Assembly: GCA_040756435.1 (NCBI GenBank) | Contig: JBFLZD010000003.1 | Span: forward strand, 49,511 to 113,510 | Direction of reading: 5' to 3' | DNA: 64,000 bases | From: Spirochaetota bacterium | Lineage (GTDB): Bacteria; Spirochaetota; UBA4802; UB4802 | In this document: in pieces, positions 27,605 through 37,910 of the stretch | Numbering within the stretch: position 1 is the stretch's first letter | Layout of the letters: each line of letters opens with the position of its first letter | Notes under the pieces: model-generated | What the model was told of the DNA's origin: nothing | Database searches by the model: none | What the model saw: the letters and a program-made list of their open reading frames with translations, nothing else | Translations under genes and position numbers: made by a program

Positions 27605-29284
27605 GTGAAACTGACAGGTGCACAGATAATAGTTGAATCGCTTGTTAAAGAGAAGGTTGAAATCATGTTTGGCTATCCAGGAGGGGTAGTCATTCCCATA
27701 TTCCATCATCTTTTCAATGCACCTATTAAATTTATTTTAACCAGGCATGAGCAAGGTGCAGTACATGCAGCTGACGGGTACGCACGCGCAACTGGCAAGC
27801 CCGGCGTTGTTATTGCCACATCAGGCCCTGGTGCCACCAACCTTGTTACAGGTATTGCAACAGCCAATATGGATTCTGTTCCGCTTGTTATTTTCACAGG
27901 TCAGGTTTCTACTACAGTTATTGGCAATGATGCATTCCAGGAAGCCGATATTACCGGTATTACCCGACCCATTACCAAACATAATTATCTTGTCAATGAT
28001 GTTAAAGACCTTGCACGCATTATTAAAGAAGCATTCTATATTGCAACAACCGGAAGGCCGGGCCCAGTTTTGATTGATGTACCGGTAAATATTTCAAATT
28101 CTGAAACTGAATACCATTATCCTGAAACCGTGCATCTTAGAAGTTATAAACCAGTTATTCATGGACATGCCGGTCAAATTCAAAAAGCCTGCAAACTAAT
28201 TGAGCAGTCAAAACGCCCTATTGTGTATGCTGGTGGCGGTGTTATCTCTTCCAACGCATCCGAAGAATTACGCGCATTTGTAAAAAAAACCGGAATACCC
28301 ATTACTACAACCTTACTGGGACAGGGGGCATACCCTGAAACCGACAGGCTTTCGCTCAAAATGTTGGGTATGCATGGCACATATTATGCCAATCATGCTA
28401 TGCACCAATCAGACCTGGTTATAGCTGTCGGTGCCCGCTTTGATGATAGGGTTACCGGGAAGATAGATGAGTTTATACCTCATGCAAAAGTTATACATAT
28501 TGATATTGATCCATCATCAGTCAGTAAAAGTGTAGCAGTTGATGTACCTATAGTTGGTGATGCAAAACATGTTCTTGCTGAAATAAACAAAATAGTCAAA
28601 GCGCCTAAAATAGATGAATGGGTTGCTTATGTCCTGAAGATGAAAGATGAAAACCCATTAACATATAAAGATAGCGATGTGAAGATAAAACCTCAGTATG
28701 TTGTTGAAAAAATTTATGAACTCACCAAAGGTGATGCTATTATCTGTACTGAGGTTGGTCAAAATCAGATGTGGGCTTCGCAATTTTACAATTTTTCCAA
28801 ACCACGAACATTTATTTCGTCCGGGGGTCTGGGTACCATGGGGTTTGGGTTTCCTGCAGCAATTGGTGCTCAGTTAGGCCAACCTGATAAACGTGTTATA
28901 GATATTGCTGGTGACGGCTCAATACAGATGAATATACAGGAACTCATTGTTGCTGTACAACACCGTTTGCCCATAATTATCGCTATACTCAATAATGGTT
29001 TCTTAGGCATGGTACGACAATGGCAGCAACTCTTTTACAATAAGCGATATTCATATACCTGTATTAACTTCCAGCCTGATTTTGTTAAACTGGCCGAAGC
29101 ATATAATGCCATTGGTATTCGTATTGAAAAGAAGGCAGATGTTATACCTGCAATAGAAAAAGCTTTATCCATTACCGATAAGCCAATTATTCTGGACTTC
29201 CATGTAGACAGGGAAGAAAATGTATACCCAATGATACCTGCCGGAAAATCGGTAAAAGATATGATGATGAGGGAATTAGCATGA
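27605..29284 (+). CDS. ilvB: Acetolactate synthase large subunit
   Basis: 559 residues. Condenses pyruvate with pyruvate or 2-ketobutyrate in branched-chain amino acid synthesis, using ThDP and FAD. GTG at 27605 is chosen because GAGGTG lies six bases upstream; the TTG just before it would be too close. Visible motifs are FGYPGGVVIP and the ThDP-activating Glu in RHEQGAVHAADGYAR, the ThDP/Mg motif GDGSIQMN...LNN, and VGARFDDRVTG in the middle domain. Its TGA overlaps the ilvN ATG (ATGA), so the subunits are translationally coupled. Confidence 0.95.
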   Translation: MKLTGAQIIVESLVKEKVEIMFGYPGGVVIPIFHHLFNAPIKFILTRHEQGAVHAADGYARATGKPGVVIATSGPGATNLVTGIATANMDSVPLVIFTGQVSTTVIGNDAFQEADITGITRPITKHNYLVNDVKDLARIIKEAFYIATTGRPGPVLIDVPVNISNSETEYHYPETVHLRSYKPVIHGHAGQIQKACKLIEQSKRPIVYAGGGVISSNASEELRAFVKKTGIPITTTLLGQGAYPETDRLSLKMLGMHGTYYANHAMHQSDLVIAVGARFDDRVTGKIDEFIPHAKVIHIDIDPSSVSKSVAVDVPIVGDAKHVLAEINKIVKAPKIDEWVAYVLKMKDENPLTYKDSDVKIKPQYVVEKIYELTKGDAIICTEVGQNQMWASQFYNFSKPRTFISSGGLGTMGFGFPAAIGAQLGQPDKRVIDIAGDGSIQMNIQELIVAVQHRLPIIIAILNNGFLGMVRQWQQLFYNKRYSYTCINFQPDFVKLAEAYNAIGIRIEKKADVIPAIEKALSITDKPIILDFHVDREENVYPMIPAGKSVKDMMMRELA

Positions 29285-29757
29285 GTCAACATGTAATCTC
29301 AGTTAAAGTAGAAAACAAATTTGGTGTTCTTGCTCGTGTTGCGGGTCTTTTTTCCGCCCGTGGTTACAATATTGACTCGCTTGCTGTAAGTGAAACAGAA
29401 TCGCCAGATGTATCGGTTATGACAATAGTTGTTCGCGGAGATGACAGGATCATTGAACAGGTAAAAAAACAGCTTAACAAGCTCATTGATGTAATAAAAG
29501 TCACTGATCATAATCCTGACAACGCCGTTCAACGCGAAATAGTTTTAGCCAAGCTTAATGTAACTCCGTCCAAACGCAATGAAGTTTATCAATTAGCTCA
29601 GATATTTGGTGCACGAATAGCGGGTGTATCAAATAAAACCATAATCCTTGAAATGGTTAATGACCCAGAAACAATTGACAACTTTATTGAATTGCTTAGA
29701 CCTTATTCAATTAAAGAATTAATACGCACCGGAAGAGTATCAATATTGAAAGAATGA
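29281..29757 (+). CDS. ilvN: Acetolactate synthase small (regulatory) subunit
   Basis: 158 residues, normal for the family. An N-terminal ACT domain (VENKFGVLARVAGLFSARGYNIDSL, described by LARVAGLFSARGYNIDSL) binds valine in known homologues. The C-terminal domain has ELAxxF-like organisation (QLAQIFGARIAGVS). Overlaps ilvB by 4 bp. ilvC follows 1.3 kb later on the same strand but is separated by an oppositely oriented Rpn-type gene. Confidence 0.94.
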   Translation: MSQHVISVKVENKFGVLARVAGLFSARGYNIDSLAVSETESPDVSVMTIVVRGDDRIIEQVKKQLNKLIDVIKVTDHNPDNAVQREIVLAKLNVTPSKRNEVYQLAQIFGARIAGVSNKTIILEMVNDPETIDNFIELLRPYSIKELIRTGRVSILKE

Positions 29758-29816
29758 GCAGTTTTATGCATGGTAAAGACTTTAATAGTACTACCATTGT
29801 ACCAATTCTTTTTGGT

Positions 29817-30845
29817 TTATTTTTTTCTTTTAATCTGTTCTAAAACACTTTTCTCTATTTTTGTTATTTTTAGAATGGTGCTATCATCTATTCCACTTTT
29901 TAGCATTTTGCGGGCTATATTTATCCGTTCTTTTGATATACCAATGATTACTCCTTCTTTTTTCCCCTTAACAACTCCTTGTATAAATCCTTTTTGTAAT
30001 CCTTTTTGTAAACCCTTTTGCAAGCCTTCTTGAATCCCCGATTTTAGACCTTGTACATATCCTTCTTTCCTTAAATCCTCCTTGAGAGTTTTCAACGTTT
30101 TTGACAACATGGTGTATGTCTCCTTTGGATGCAATGTTTTTTCTACAAAAGGTTGAATATTGTCAATAATACTGTGTGTTTTTAGATAATGTAAAAGCCA
30201 CACTAATAAAGTACGTATTATTGTACTATCCTTTGAATAAATCTGCATTAATTTTTCAATTCTGTCAATAGTTTTTAGAAATATTTCTTTATCACTGCTT
30301 TCAAAAAGAAATATTGTGGCAACAATATTCATCATATTTTCTAATTCAGTACGTGACAATTCATTTTCTATTATAGGATAATATTTAAATTGAGGGATAT
30401 ATTCCTGTATTTGCTGTAACTCAGGTGAGATATCAATAAGTTGTTGTAATTCAGTAGCAGCACTCCATTTACAATCACCATTATAAATAAGTATAGGGAA
30501 TACAACTGGCAGCTTTTTAAGACCCAGTTTATAATAAAGTTCACGATATAATTCCATAACATAGTTTAACATTCTAAAAGCCATAAAATTATCTACTGTC
30601 GATTGAAATTCTATTAAAAGATATAGATATACATGGCTATCTTTAAATTGTAGCTTGTATATAATATCAGCTTCATATTCTTTATACTCATCATTGACAT
30701 AGCTTTTATCAATTTTTTGTGCACTGGTAAAATCAATATGCTTCACCCAATCCATTGCAACAAATGATTCAAGCAATTCTTTTAATACCAAAGGATCTGA
30801 AAACAGATATTTGTATGCTTTATCATGAATAGTTTGTTTAGCCAT
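29817..30845 (-). CDS. Rpn-family recombination-promoting nuclease / YhgA-like putative transposase
   Basis: 342 residues. HDKAYKYLFSDPLVLKELLESF at the N-terminus (motif DKAYKYLFSDP) and EYEADIIYKLQF...YLYLLIEFQS carry the PD-(D/E)xK-type Asp and Glu-x-Gln arrangement of Rpn/YhgA nucleases. The C-terminal region contains a four-residue repeat (GLQK, four copies) from 12-bp DNA repeats near 29985-30035, followed by more GxxxG-type turns, a hypervariable tail usual for this group. It lies antisense between ilvN and ilvC, an accessory insertion. Complete, with no frameshift seen. Confidence 0.85.
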   Translation of the reverse strand: MAKQTIHDKAYKYLFSDPLVLKELLESFVAMDWVKHIDFTSAQKIDKSYVNDEYKEYEADIIYKLQFKDSHVYLYLLIEFQSTVDNFMAFRMLNYVMELYRELYYKLGLKKLPVVFPILIYNGDCKWSAATELQQLIDISPELQQIQEYIPQFKYYPIIENELSRTELENMMNIVATIFLFESSDKEIFLKTIDRIEKLMQIYSKDSTIIRTLLVWLLHYLKTHSIIDNIQPFVEKTLHPKETYTMLSKTLKTLKEDLRKEGYVQGLKSGIQEGLQKGLQKGLQKGFIQGVVKGKKEGVIIGISKERINIARKMLKSGIDDSTILKITKIEKSVLEQIKRKK

Positions 30846-31044
30846 AGTATATACCTTGAATAAAATGTTTATATATTAATACGCACGAGAAATAAAATTT
30901 TTAAATATGATATTTGAAATTTTTAAAAATTTATAAATTTTTATTGCATAATACATATACAAAACTACACTTTGTTGTAGTATCTGCTGCATAGATGAGT
31001 ACTTCATTTACTCTAAAAATATATTACAAATACGAGGTAATGTT

Positions 31045-32046
31045 ATGGCAAAGATGTATTACGATAATGATGCCGATTTATCGGTAATTTCAGGCAAAAC
31101 TATTGCCGTCATTGGATATGGCAGTCAGGGTCACGCACAGGCACAAAATTTGCGCGATAGTGGCTGTAAAGTAATTGTTGCTGAACTTCCAGGCACACCC
31201 AATTATGATTTAGCTGTTTCACATAATTTTAAACCCGTCAGTGCAAAAGAAGCTGCTGAAAAAGGCGATATCATTCAGATTCTGGCCCAGGACCATGTAC
31301 AGGCAAAATTATATGAAACTGAAGTAAAGCCTCATTTAAAAAAAGGCAAAACACTGGTATTTTCACATGGTTTCAACATTCATTTTGGGCAAATAGTTCC
31401 TCCTGCAGATGTGGATGTCATCATGGTTGCTCCTAAAGGGCCAGGCCATTTAGTACGCAGCGAATATGAAAAAGGTGGTGGGGTTCCATGTCTTATAGCC
31501 ATTCATAATGATGCCAGCGGGAAAGCAAAGGAAACAGCTCTTGCATATGCAAAAGGTATTGGTGCAACCCGCGCAGGCGTTATCGAAACCACCTTTAAAG
31601 AAGAAACTGAAACAGATCTTTTTGGCGAGCAATGCGTATTGTGTGGTGGTGTTTCAGAACTGGTAAAAGCCGGATTTGACACATTGGTGGAAGCTGGATA
31701 TCAACCTGAAATTGCATACTTTGAATGTTTACATGAACTTAAACTGATTGTAGACCTGTTTTATCAGGGTGGAATTAATTATATGCGCTATTCTGTATCC
31801 GATACTGCTGAATATGGTGACTATATGGTTGGCAAACGAATAGTAACTCCTGAAACTCGCAAAGAAATGAAAAAGGTTCTGGAAGAAATACAGTCAGGTC
31901 AGTTTGCCCGCCAGTGGATACTGGAAAATCTTGCAGGACGTCCACAGTTTAACGCTATAAAGAAACGCGAACGTGAACACCTGATTGAACGAGTTGGCCG
32001 TGAACTAAGAAAAATGATGAAATGGATAGATAGTAAAGAAGTTTAA
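31045..32046 (+). CDS. ilvC: Ketol-acid reductoisomerase (class I)
   Basis: 333 residues, class I length. Converts acetolactate to dihydroxyisovalerate with NADPH and Mg. N-terminal [17 protein letters not shown] nucleotide motif (about 24-40), metal-binding Asp/Glu in ETDLFGEQ (about 190) and [21 protein letters not shown] precedes the ATG. Functionally linked to ilvBN. It needs its own promoter because the Rpn-type gene lies antisense upstream; a terminator follows. Confidence 0.96.
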   Translation: MAKMYYDNDADLSVISGKTIAVIGYGSQGHAQAQNLRDSGCKVIVAELPGTPNYDLAVSHNFKPVSAKEAAEKGDIIQILAQDHVQAKLYETEVKPHLKKGKTLVFSHGFNIHFGQIVPPADVDVIMVAPKGPGHLVRSEYEKGGGVPCLIAIHNDASGKAKETALAYAKGIGATRAGVIETTFKEETETDLFGEQCVLCGGVSELVKAGFDTLVEAGYQPEIAYFECLHELKLIVDLFYQGGINYMRYSVSDTAEYGDYMVGKRIVTPETRKEMKKVLEEIQSGQFARQWILENLAGRPQFNAIKKREREHLIERVGRELRKMMKWIDSKEV

Positions 32047-32055
32047 TTTTTTCAG

Positions 32056-32092
32056 GGGGCCGTCTCAAAACAAAATTTGGGCCGGCCTTTTT
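32056..32092 (+). terminator. Intrinsic terminator of ilvC
   Basis: GGCCG (32058-32062, extended by G-U pairs) pairs with CGGCC (32083-32087), followed by TTTTTT. The arm plus GTCTCAAAAC resembles the end of the MITE-like element at 56061. Confidence 0.7.
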
Positions 32093-32207
32093 TATTATAA
32101 GTGCTTGATAGCGAAAAAAATATTTTTTTGCAACCTCACCCCTTCCCTACCTGTCTATATATAAAAATCACCTGAAACTTCTACCAGATAAAAATAGAGA
32201 GGTTGTT

Positions 32208-33809
32208 ATGAGTAAAAAAGTATTATTAATTTATCCTGAGATCCCACTTACCTACTGGAGTTTTAAATACTCATTAGAATTTATAGGCAAAAAAGCTGTT
32301 TTCCCACCACTGGGATTATTAACAGTTGCTGCCATGCTTCCCGAGGACTGGAAAGTTGATTTAATTGATTTGAATATTTCAACACTTGATCCTGCCATTT
32401 TACCACGTTATGATATGGTTTTCATTTCAGCAATGCTCGTTCAGAGAAATTCTTTTGATATGATAACAACCCTTTGTAACCAGTACAATATACCTGTGGT
32501 TGCGGGCGGTCCCTATCCAACATCATTATGGCAATCTATACCCAATGTTAATCATTTTGTGCTTAATGAAGCTGAAGTAACATTGCCAAAATTTTTACAT
32601 GATTTGCAGTATGGTATACCCCATCATCTTTATACATCAGATGAAAAACCTTCACTGGATAAAACTCCTGTACCTCGTTTTGATATTATTGATTTAACAC
32701 CCTATTCCAGTGTACCATTGCAATTTTCCCGCGGCTGCCCCTTTAACTGTGAATTTTGCGATATCATATCTTTGTTTGGCAGGATTCCCCGAACGAAATC
32801 TCCTCAACAATTTTTAGCAGAGCTGGATGCAGTGTATGCAACCGGATTCAGGGAATCAATCTTTATTGTCGATGACAATTTTATTGGAAACAAAACCAGG
32901 GCCAAAGAGCTGTTAAAGGCAATAATAGAATGGCAGATTGATCATTCATATCCATTTTCATTTCAAACTGAAGCAAGTGTTAATTTAGCACACGATAAAG
33001 AACTTATGCAATTGATGTATAATGCTGGTTTTGATATGGTTTTTTTAGGAATTGAAACGCCGGTAATTTCTTCCCTGGAAAGTGCAGGTAAAACACAGAA
33101 TACCAAAGAAGACCTCCTTGAAAATGTTAAAATAATACAGCAGCATGGCATGGAAGTAAGCGGAGGTTTTATTGTTGGCTTTGATGATGACCCTGATAAT
33201 GTATTTGATTTACAGGCAGAATTTATTCAATCCTCAGGCATTCCGATTGCAATGGTTGGAATATTAGACGCATTGCCTCACACTCGCCTTTATGACCGCT
33301 TGCTCAGTGAGGACAGGCTGTTATATGAATCTAACGGTAACAACACACATAAACTGGCACCCAATTTTATCCCTAAAATGCCGGTAAAAAAACTTATTGA
33401 TGGTTATATACAACTTTTACAAACTATATATACACCACGTAACTATTTTGAACGATGCTTAACTTTTATTAGAAGGATTCCCCAGGAACGAATGGTTTAC
33501 AGGCAATTTACATTTAAAGAATTTAAAGCATTGGTACTATCGCTCCTTAAACAGGGTTTTTCACATTATTTTATGTATTATTTTAAATTTTTGATTAATA
33601 CACTTCGTCTACGCCCAAAATTGTTTTCAGAAGCCATTGCGCTGGCAATCAAAGGATATCACCTTTTTAAAATAACTGAAATATTGCTGGATGAATATAA
33701 TAAATCCTTGAAAGAAGAAGAACATACTGATACATTTGCACCATCATTTGCTGAGACATTTATAGCCAGCACTGATAATACTGAATTATTACATACTGAT
33801 AATCCATAG
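32208..33809 (+). CDS. B12-binding-domain radical SAM protein with DUF4070-like C-terminus
   Basis: 533 residues. The N-terminal cobalamin-binding-like domain (about 1-140, with VVAGGPYPTS) lacks an obvious DxHxxG. The radical SAM core has FSRGCPFNCEFCDI (CxxxCxxC near residue 180). The C-terminal part resembles DUF4070, the domain found in HpnP-type hopanoid methylases and many uncharacterised relatives. GAGAGGTT precedes the ATG. Only 14 bp separate it from the DUF6249-like gene, so it probably heads an operon with the sigma/anti-sigma genes. Substrate unknown. Confidence 0.82.
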   Translation: MSKKVLLIYPEIPLTYWSFKYSLEFIGKKAVFPPLGLLTVAAMLPEDWKVDLIDLNISTLDPAILPRYDMVFISAMLVQRNSFDMITTLCNQYNIPVVAGGPYPTSLWQSIPNVNHFVLNEAEVTLPKFLHDLQYGIPHHLYTSDEKPSLDKTPVPRFDIIDLTPYSSVPLQFSRGCPFNCEFCDIISLFGRIPRTKSPQQFLAELDAVYATGFRESIFIVDDNFIGNKTRAKELLKAIIEWQIDHSYPFSFQTEASVNLAHDKELMQLMYNAGFDMVFLGIETPVISSLESAGKTQNTKEDLLENVKIIQQHGMEVSGGFIVGFDDDPDNVFDLQAEFIQSSGIPIAMVGILDALPHTRLYDRLLSEDRLLYESNGNNTHKLAPNFIPKMPVKKLIDGYIQLLQTIYTPRNYFERCLTFIRRIPQERMVYRQFTFKEFKALVLSLLKQGFSHYFMYYFKFLINTLRLRPKLFSEAIALAIKGYHLFKITEILLDEYNKSLKEEEHTDTFAPSFAETFIASTDNTELLHTDNP

Positions 33810-33823
33810 GAGGTTTTTGCATT

Positions 33824-34159
33824 ATGTCAACACCTTCAGAAGCTGTTCAAATATTAGTGACCGTTATCCCTATAGTTGGTATTATAGCAGGAACTGTTGT
33901 CATCTTCTTTTTCCTGTATTTCAATCATAAACAAAAGATACTTCTTATTGAAAAAGGATTGTATCAAAAAATATCATTTGATTTTGATGCATTCAGCCTT
34001 TTCAGCGGATTTCTACTAACCGGAGTTGGAGGTGCATTAACCATTTTCTTTGTTCTTAAAGATGGAATTTCGTATGCCCTCATAGGGGGGCTGGTTCCAT
34101 TGGGATTGGGCATAAGTTTCATTATGTATTACTTTATCAAAATGAAAACAATAAAATGA
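33824..34159 (+). CDS. DUF6249-like small membrane protein
   Basis: 111 residues with an AGGAGG site. Three hydrophobic segments (about 10-32, 55-77 and 82-105) with a cytoplasmic HKQKILLIEKGLY between the first two, a pattern I associate with DUF6249 proteins encoded beside ECF sigma factors. Its TGA overlaps the sigma factor ATG (ATGA). Confidence 0.7.
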   Translation: MSTPSEAVQILVTVIPIVGIIAGTVVIFFFLYFNHKQKILLIEKGLYQKISFDFDAFSLFSGFLLTGVGGALTIFFVLKDGISYALIGGLVPLGLGISFIMYYFIKMKTIK

Positions 34160-34713
34160 CAGCACAACATGATGAGTACATTGTACAACAGATTCTTAAA
34201 GGCAAGCAGGAATTATTTACAATTATTGTTGAACGGTACCAAAACCATATATTTACACTGGGAATGCGTTTTTTTAAAAATTACGATGATGCAGCAGATT
34301 TTACCCAGGAGGTTTTTGTAAAAGTGTATAACAATTTAGCTTCATTTAAAGGGCTTGCATCATTTAAAAGCTGGCTTATGAAAGTTGGGTACAACCATGC
34401 TGTTAACAAGCTCAACACTTCTAAAAACAATAATTCTGGCGAATATAATGACAGTATTGATAATTGCCCCAACCCAGAAGCATTGGTTATGCAGAATGAA
34501 CTACAGTCAATTCTTGAAAAAGCCATTAACACGCTTCCCCAGGAATACAGGATATGCATTGATCTTTATTTTTATGTTGGATTGCAATTTAAAGAAATTT
34601 CCAATATAACTGGTTATCCAGTTAATACTATTAAATCATATGTGTCCAGAGCAAAGCAGCAATTACGACATGCATTAAAAGGCACTATAGCGGAGGAATA
34701 TCATGAAATGTGA
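34156..34713 (+). CDS. ECF-type RNA polymerase sigma factor
   Basis: 185 residues. Region 2 includes FKNYDDAADFTQEVFVKVYNNL, seen as the DAADFTQEVFVKVY motif (about 39-52). Region 4 has LPQEYRICIDLYFYVGLQFKEI...NTIKSYVSRAKQQLR, an HTH (motif NTIKSYVSRAKQQLR). Coupled upstream to the DUF6249-like gene and overlapping by 11 bp the downstream anti-sigma gene. Expected to be held inactive at the membrane by that protein. Confidence 0.92.
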   Translation: MTAQHDEYIVQQILKGKQELFTIIVERYQNHIFTLGMRFFKNYDDAADFTQEVFVKVYNNLASFKGLASFKSWLMKVGYNHAVNKLNTSKNNNSGEYNDSIDNCPNPEALVMQNELQSILEKAINTLPQEYRICIDLYFYVGLQFKEISNITGYPVNTIKSYVSRAKQQLRHALKGTIAEEYHEM

Positions 34714-35152
34714 AAAAGCCATTGAAAAATACTTAAGCCTTGACAACAATCAATCCATGCCATTGTCATTGCTAATACATCTTTTTGTGTGCAAACAATG
34801 TAAACAAGAAATAGAAAAACTTCAGAATACGTTTGCCGCCATTAAAGTTCCACCTTATGCTATATCACTTGAAAATAAAATCATGCGGCAGATAATGTTA
34901 CACAAAGCCTACCATCAAAAGGTATCCAATTTTAACTGGGTTGCTGCAGGACTCATTATTGTATTGAGTATTGTGAGTCTATCCTACAGTGATACACTGC
35001 AATGGTTAAGTCAGCATTTTGGCAATAAAATCCTGGTGCCGCTTTATCTTGTGATGGGGTGTATAATATCAGGTTATATTGGCAGTTACGTTGCAACACA
35101 CCTAAAAAAATTAGAGGCCATAGCTCATGGCATTAAGTCATTACTTCCATGA
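34703..35152 (+). CDS. Membrane-bound anti-sigma factor with zinc-binding ZAS-type motif
   Basis: 149 residues with a GGAGG site. The N-terminal HLFVCKQC (about 28-35) is the Hx3Cx2C zinc motif of anti-sigma domains. Two membrane segments follow (about 72-92 and 109-131). Overlaps the sigma gene by 11 bp. It would sequester the adjacent sigma factor; the signal is unknown. Confidence 0.8.
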   Translation: MKCEKAIEKYLSLDNNQSMPLSLLIHLFVCKQCKQEIEKLQNTFAAIKVPPYAISLENKIMRQIMLHKAYHQKVSNFNWVAAGLIIVLSIVSLSYSDTLQWLSQHFGNKILVPLYLVMGCIISGYIGSYVATHLKKLEAIAHGIKSLLP

Positions 35153-35213
35153 GCCTACATCCATTTTTCTGGTAAAATTCCACACGTAAAAAATGTGTAC
35201 ACCAAATCTTTTA

Positions 35214-37910
35214 TTAGTGAGCCTGTGCCCAGTTTTTCCCCCAACCTACATCCACAACAACCGGCACATCAAGTGTGATTGCACTTTTCATTGCACTCAC
35301 TACAATACCTTCAACGATATCTTTTTCATCTTCAGGAACCTCAACCACCAGTTCGTCATGTATTTGAAGAATCATCCTGCTTTTTAACTTTTTATCAGCA
35401 AATGCGTTATGGATGGCAATCATTGCCACCTTTATCATATCAGCCGATGTTCCCTGAATGGGCGTATTAATGGCAATTCGTTCTGCACCCTCACGCCTGA
35501 ACTGATTGCTTGATGTAATTTCGGGGATATAACGCTTTCTACCCAATAATGTTTGCACATATCCATGTTTTCGGGCAAATGCAATGGTACTGTCAATGTA
35601 CTCTTTAATCTTTGGATATGCACTGAAATATTTTTCAATAAATTTTGTTGCGTCATCAAACGAAATATCAGCTTGCTGTGAAAGCCCATATGGCGAAACA
35701 CCATAGATTGTGGCAAAATTTATAATCTTTGCCTGTCTTCGCATTGCATCCGTAACCTTTTCCAGTGGTACATTAAACACTGCTGAAGCTGTCTGAGCAT
35801 GGATATCTATCCCTTTATGAAACGCCTCAATCATGGTAGGATCACCTGACAGGTGTGCAGCAAGCCGCAACTCAATCTGCGAATAATCAGCTGATAACAT
35901 ACAACATCCTTTTTCCACAACAAAACCTGCCCGTATATTTTTACCAAATTCATCCCGCACAGGAATATTTTGTAAATTGGGATCAGATGATGAAAGCCTG
36001 CCAGTTGCTGTCACTGTCTGATTAAATGACGTGTGAATCCTACCAGTTTTTTTATTAACCAGTGCAGGCAGTGTATCAACGTATGTTGTCTGCAGTTTGC
36101 TAAGCGTACGGTACTCCACTAAATAATTAATAATCTCATGCTGTCCCCTCAAAGCTTCCAATACCTGGATATCGGTAGAAAAACCAGTTTTAGTTTTCTT
36201 TACCGGTTTAAGCCCAATTTTTTCAAATAATATATGCGATAGTTCCCGCGTTGAGTTGATGTTAAAGGAAACTCCTGCCAGTGAGTAAATTCTTTCTTCT
36301 GTTTGTTTTATTTTGTGCGATAGTTCCTTAGATAATGTTTCAAAGTGTGCCAGGTCAATCTTCACCCCGTAATATTCCATATACGCAAGCACAGTAACAA
36401 GCGGCATTTCAACCTTGAAAAACAATTCAAGCAGGTTTTCCTGTTCTAACTTTTTATACAGTATATGGTATAATCGCAAAGCAATATCAGCATCTTCTAT
36501 AGCGTAGTGTGATAGTTTCTGCAATGGCACCTGTGTAATATGCTGAACCTTTTTACCATCTTTTATCAGCTCATCATATGTTATCTTTGTATAATTGAGA
36601 TATTCTGATGCTAAATCATCTAAATTATGCCGCCGTAATCCAGGATTTAGTAAATATGAGGCAACCATGGTATCAAAATAAATACCTCTAAGCGTAATAC
36701 CACAGTTGAGCATAATCAGCATGTCATACTTTATATTTTGACCAATTTTTTTTATTGTTTCATCTTCAAGGATAGTTTTAATTTTTTGTAAAATTTGATC
36801 TTTTGGCACTGCATTATAGCCCCACAGGGAACTATCGCCCACTGGAATAAACCACCCTGATTGCGGTTCAATGGAAAACGACACACCCACAAGTTCTGCT
36901 TCCATTGGCCGTGATGATGTAGTTTCGGTATCAAATGACACAAGTCCCGCCTTTTTTATTGCTGCAATGACATTGTTCAGCAAATCAATATCAGTTACTG
37001 TGGAATATCCTGCCATTTCCTTCACTGAAATTGATTTTTCAGTATCGCCCAATTCACGCGCAATGGAATCCATTTCCAAATTTTTGAAAAGCTGGCGCAC
37101 TTTTTCATTATGCAGATTGGGGGTCAGAGCCTTCTCAACAGTAAGTGGTAATGGAATATCTGTTTTTATGGTCACAAGCTGTCGCGATAGATACGCTGAA
37201 TCTTTCTGTGATTCAATCTGTTCCTTGATTTTTCCGGTAAGTTCATGTAAATGCTTATAAATATTATCTAACGTTCCATACTGCTGCAAAAGTTTTGATG
37301 CAGTTTTTTCGCCAATACCTTTCACACCAGGGATATTATCAACAGCATCACCGGTTAGAGCCATATAGTCTATGATTTGCTCAGGCTTCACGCCTAATTT
37401 TTCAACAACAGCATCAGCATCAATGCTTTCAAATTCAGTGATGCCTTTTTTGCCGGCATAGATTGAAACATTCTTATCGCCTAAAAGCTGGTAAGCGTCC
37501 TTATCACCGGTAACAAGTACCACTTTGTACCTATCAGAATACTGACTGGCAATAGAACCAAGCACATCATCAGCTTCATAATCATCCATAATGACAACGG
37601 TAAATCCCATTTCCTGCAACATTGCTTTAATTTCTTCAATCTGGCTGCGCAAGTCATCGGGCATTTTTGCACGTTGCGCTTTATATTCAGGATAAATAGA
37701 AAAGCGAAAAGATTTTTTTGGTGGATCAAACGCTATGATTGTATAATCAGGCTTTTGCGTTTGCAATAAACGAAGCAGCATCCTGAAAAATCCATAGATT
37801 GCAGAAACATTTTGCCCTTTGCTATTGATTAAAGGATTCCGTTGCAATGCAAAATATGCTCTGTAGCATAATGCATGGCCATCAACCACGAATAATGTTT
37901 TTGGGGACAT
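35214..37910 (-). CDS. polA: DNA polymerase I
   Basis: 898 residues. 5'-3' exonuclease domain at the N-terminus (LFVVDGHALCYRAYFAL; GDKDAYQLL), then a proofreading domain whose motifs appear intact (FDTETT; GQNIKYD; YAIEDADIA), and family A polymerase motifs A (SADYSQIELRLAAHLS, as DYSQIELR), B (RRQAKIINFATIYG, as RQAKIINFATIYG) and C (QIHDELV). The start overlaps the 3' end of the histidine-kinase gene by 29 bp. Three exact GCGATAGTT copies (36236, 36317, 36830) and one GGGGTCAGAGC copy (near 37120) lie inside it without breaking the frame. Confidence 0.97.
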   Translation of the reverse strand: MSPKTLFVVDGHALCYRAYFALQRNPLINSKGQNVSAIYGFFRMLLRLLQTQKPDYTIIAFDPPKKSFRFSIYPEYKAQRAKMPDDLRSQIEEIKAMLQEMGFTVVIMDDYEADDVLGSIASQYSDRYKVVLVTGDKDAYQLLGDKNVSIYAGKKGITEFESIDADAVVEKLGVKPEQIIDYMALTGDAVDNIPGVKGIGEKTASKLLQQYGTLDNIYKHLHELTGKIKEQIESQKDSAYLSRQLVTIKTDIPLPLTVEKALTPNLHNEKVRQLFKNLEMDSIARELGDTEKSISVKEMAGYSTVTDIDLLNNVIAAIKKAGLVSFDTETTSSRPMEAELVGVSFSIEPQSGWFIPVGDSSLWGYNAVPKDQILQKIKTILEDETIKKIGQNIKYDMLIMLNCGITLRGIYFDTMVASYLLNPGLRRHNLDDLASEYLNYTKITYDELIKDGKKVQHITQVPLQKLSHYAIEDADIALRLYHILYKKLEQENLLELFFKVEMPLVTVLAYMEYYGVKIDLAHFETLSKELSHKIKQTEERIYSLAGVSFNINSTRELSHILFEKIGLKPVKKTKTGFSTDIQVLEALRGQHEIINYLVEYRTLSKLQTTYVDTLPALVNKKTGRIHTSFNQTVTATGRLSSSDPNLQNIPVRDEFGKNIRAGFVVEKGCCMLSADYSQIELRLAAHLSGDPTMIEAFHKGIDIHAQTASAVFNVPLEKVTDAMRRQAKIINFATIYGVSPYGLSQQADISFDDATKFIEKYFSAYPKIKEYIDSTIAFARKHGYVQTLLGRKRYIPEITSSNQFRREGAERIAINTPIQGTSADMIKVAMIAIHNAFADKKLKSRMILQIHDELVVEVPEDEKDIVEGIVVSAMKSAITLDVPVVVDVGWGKNWAQAH

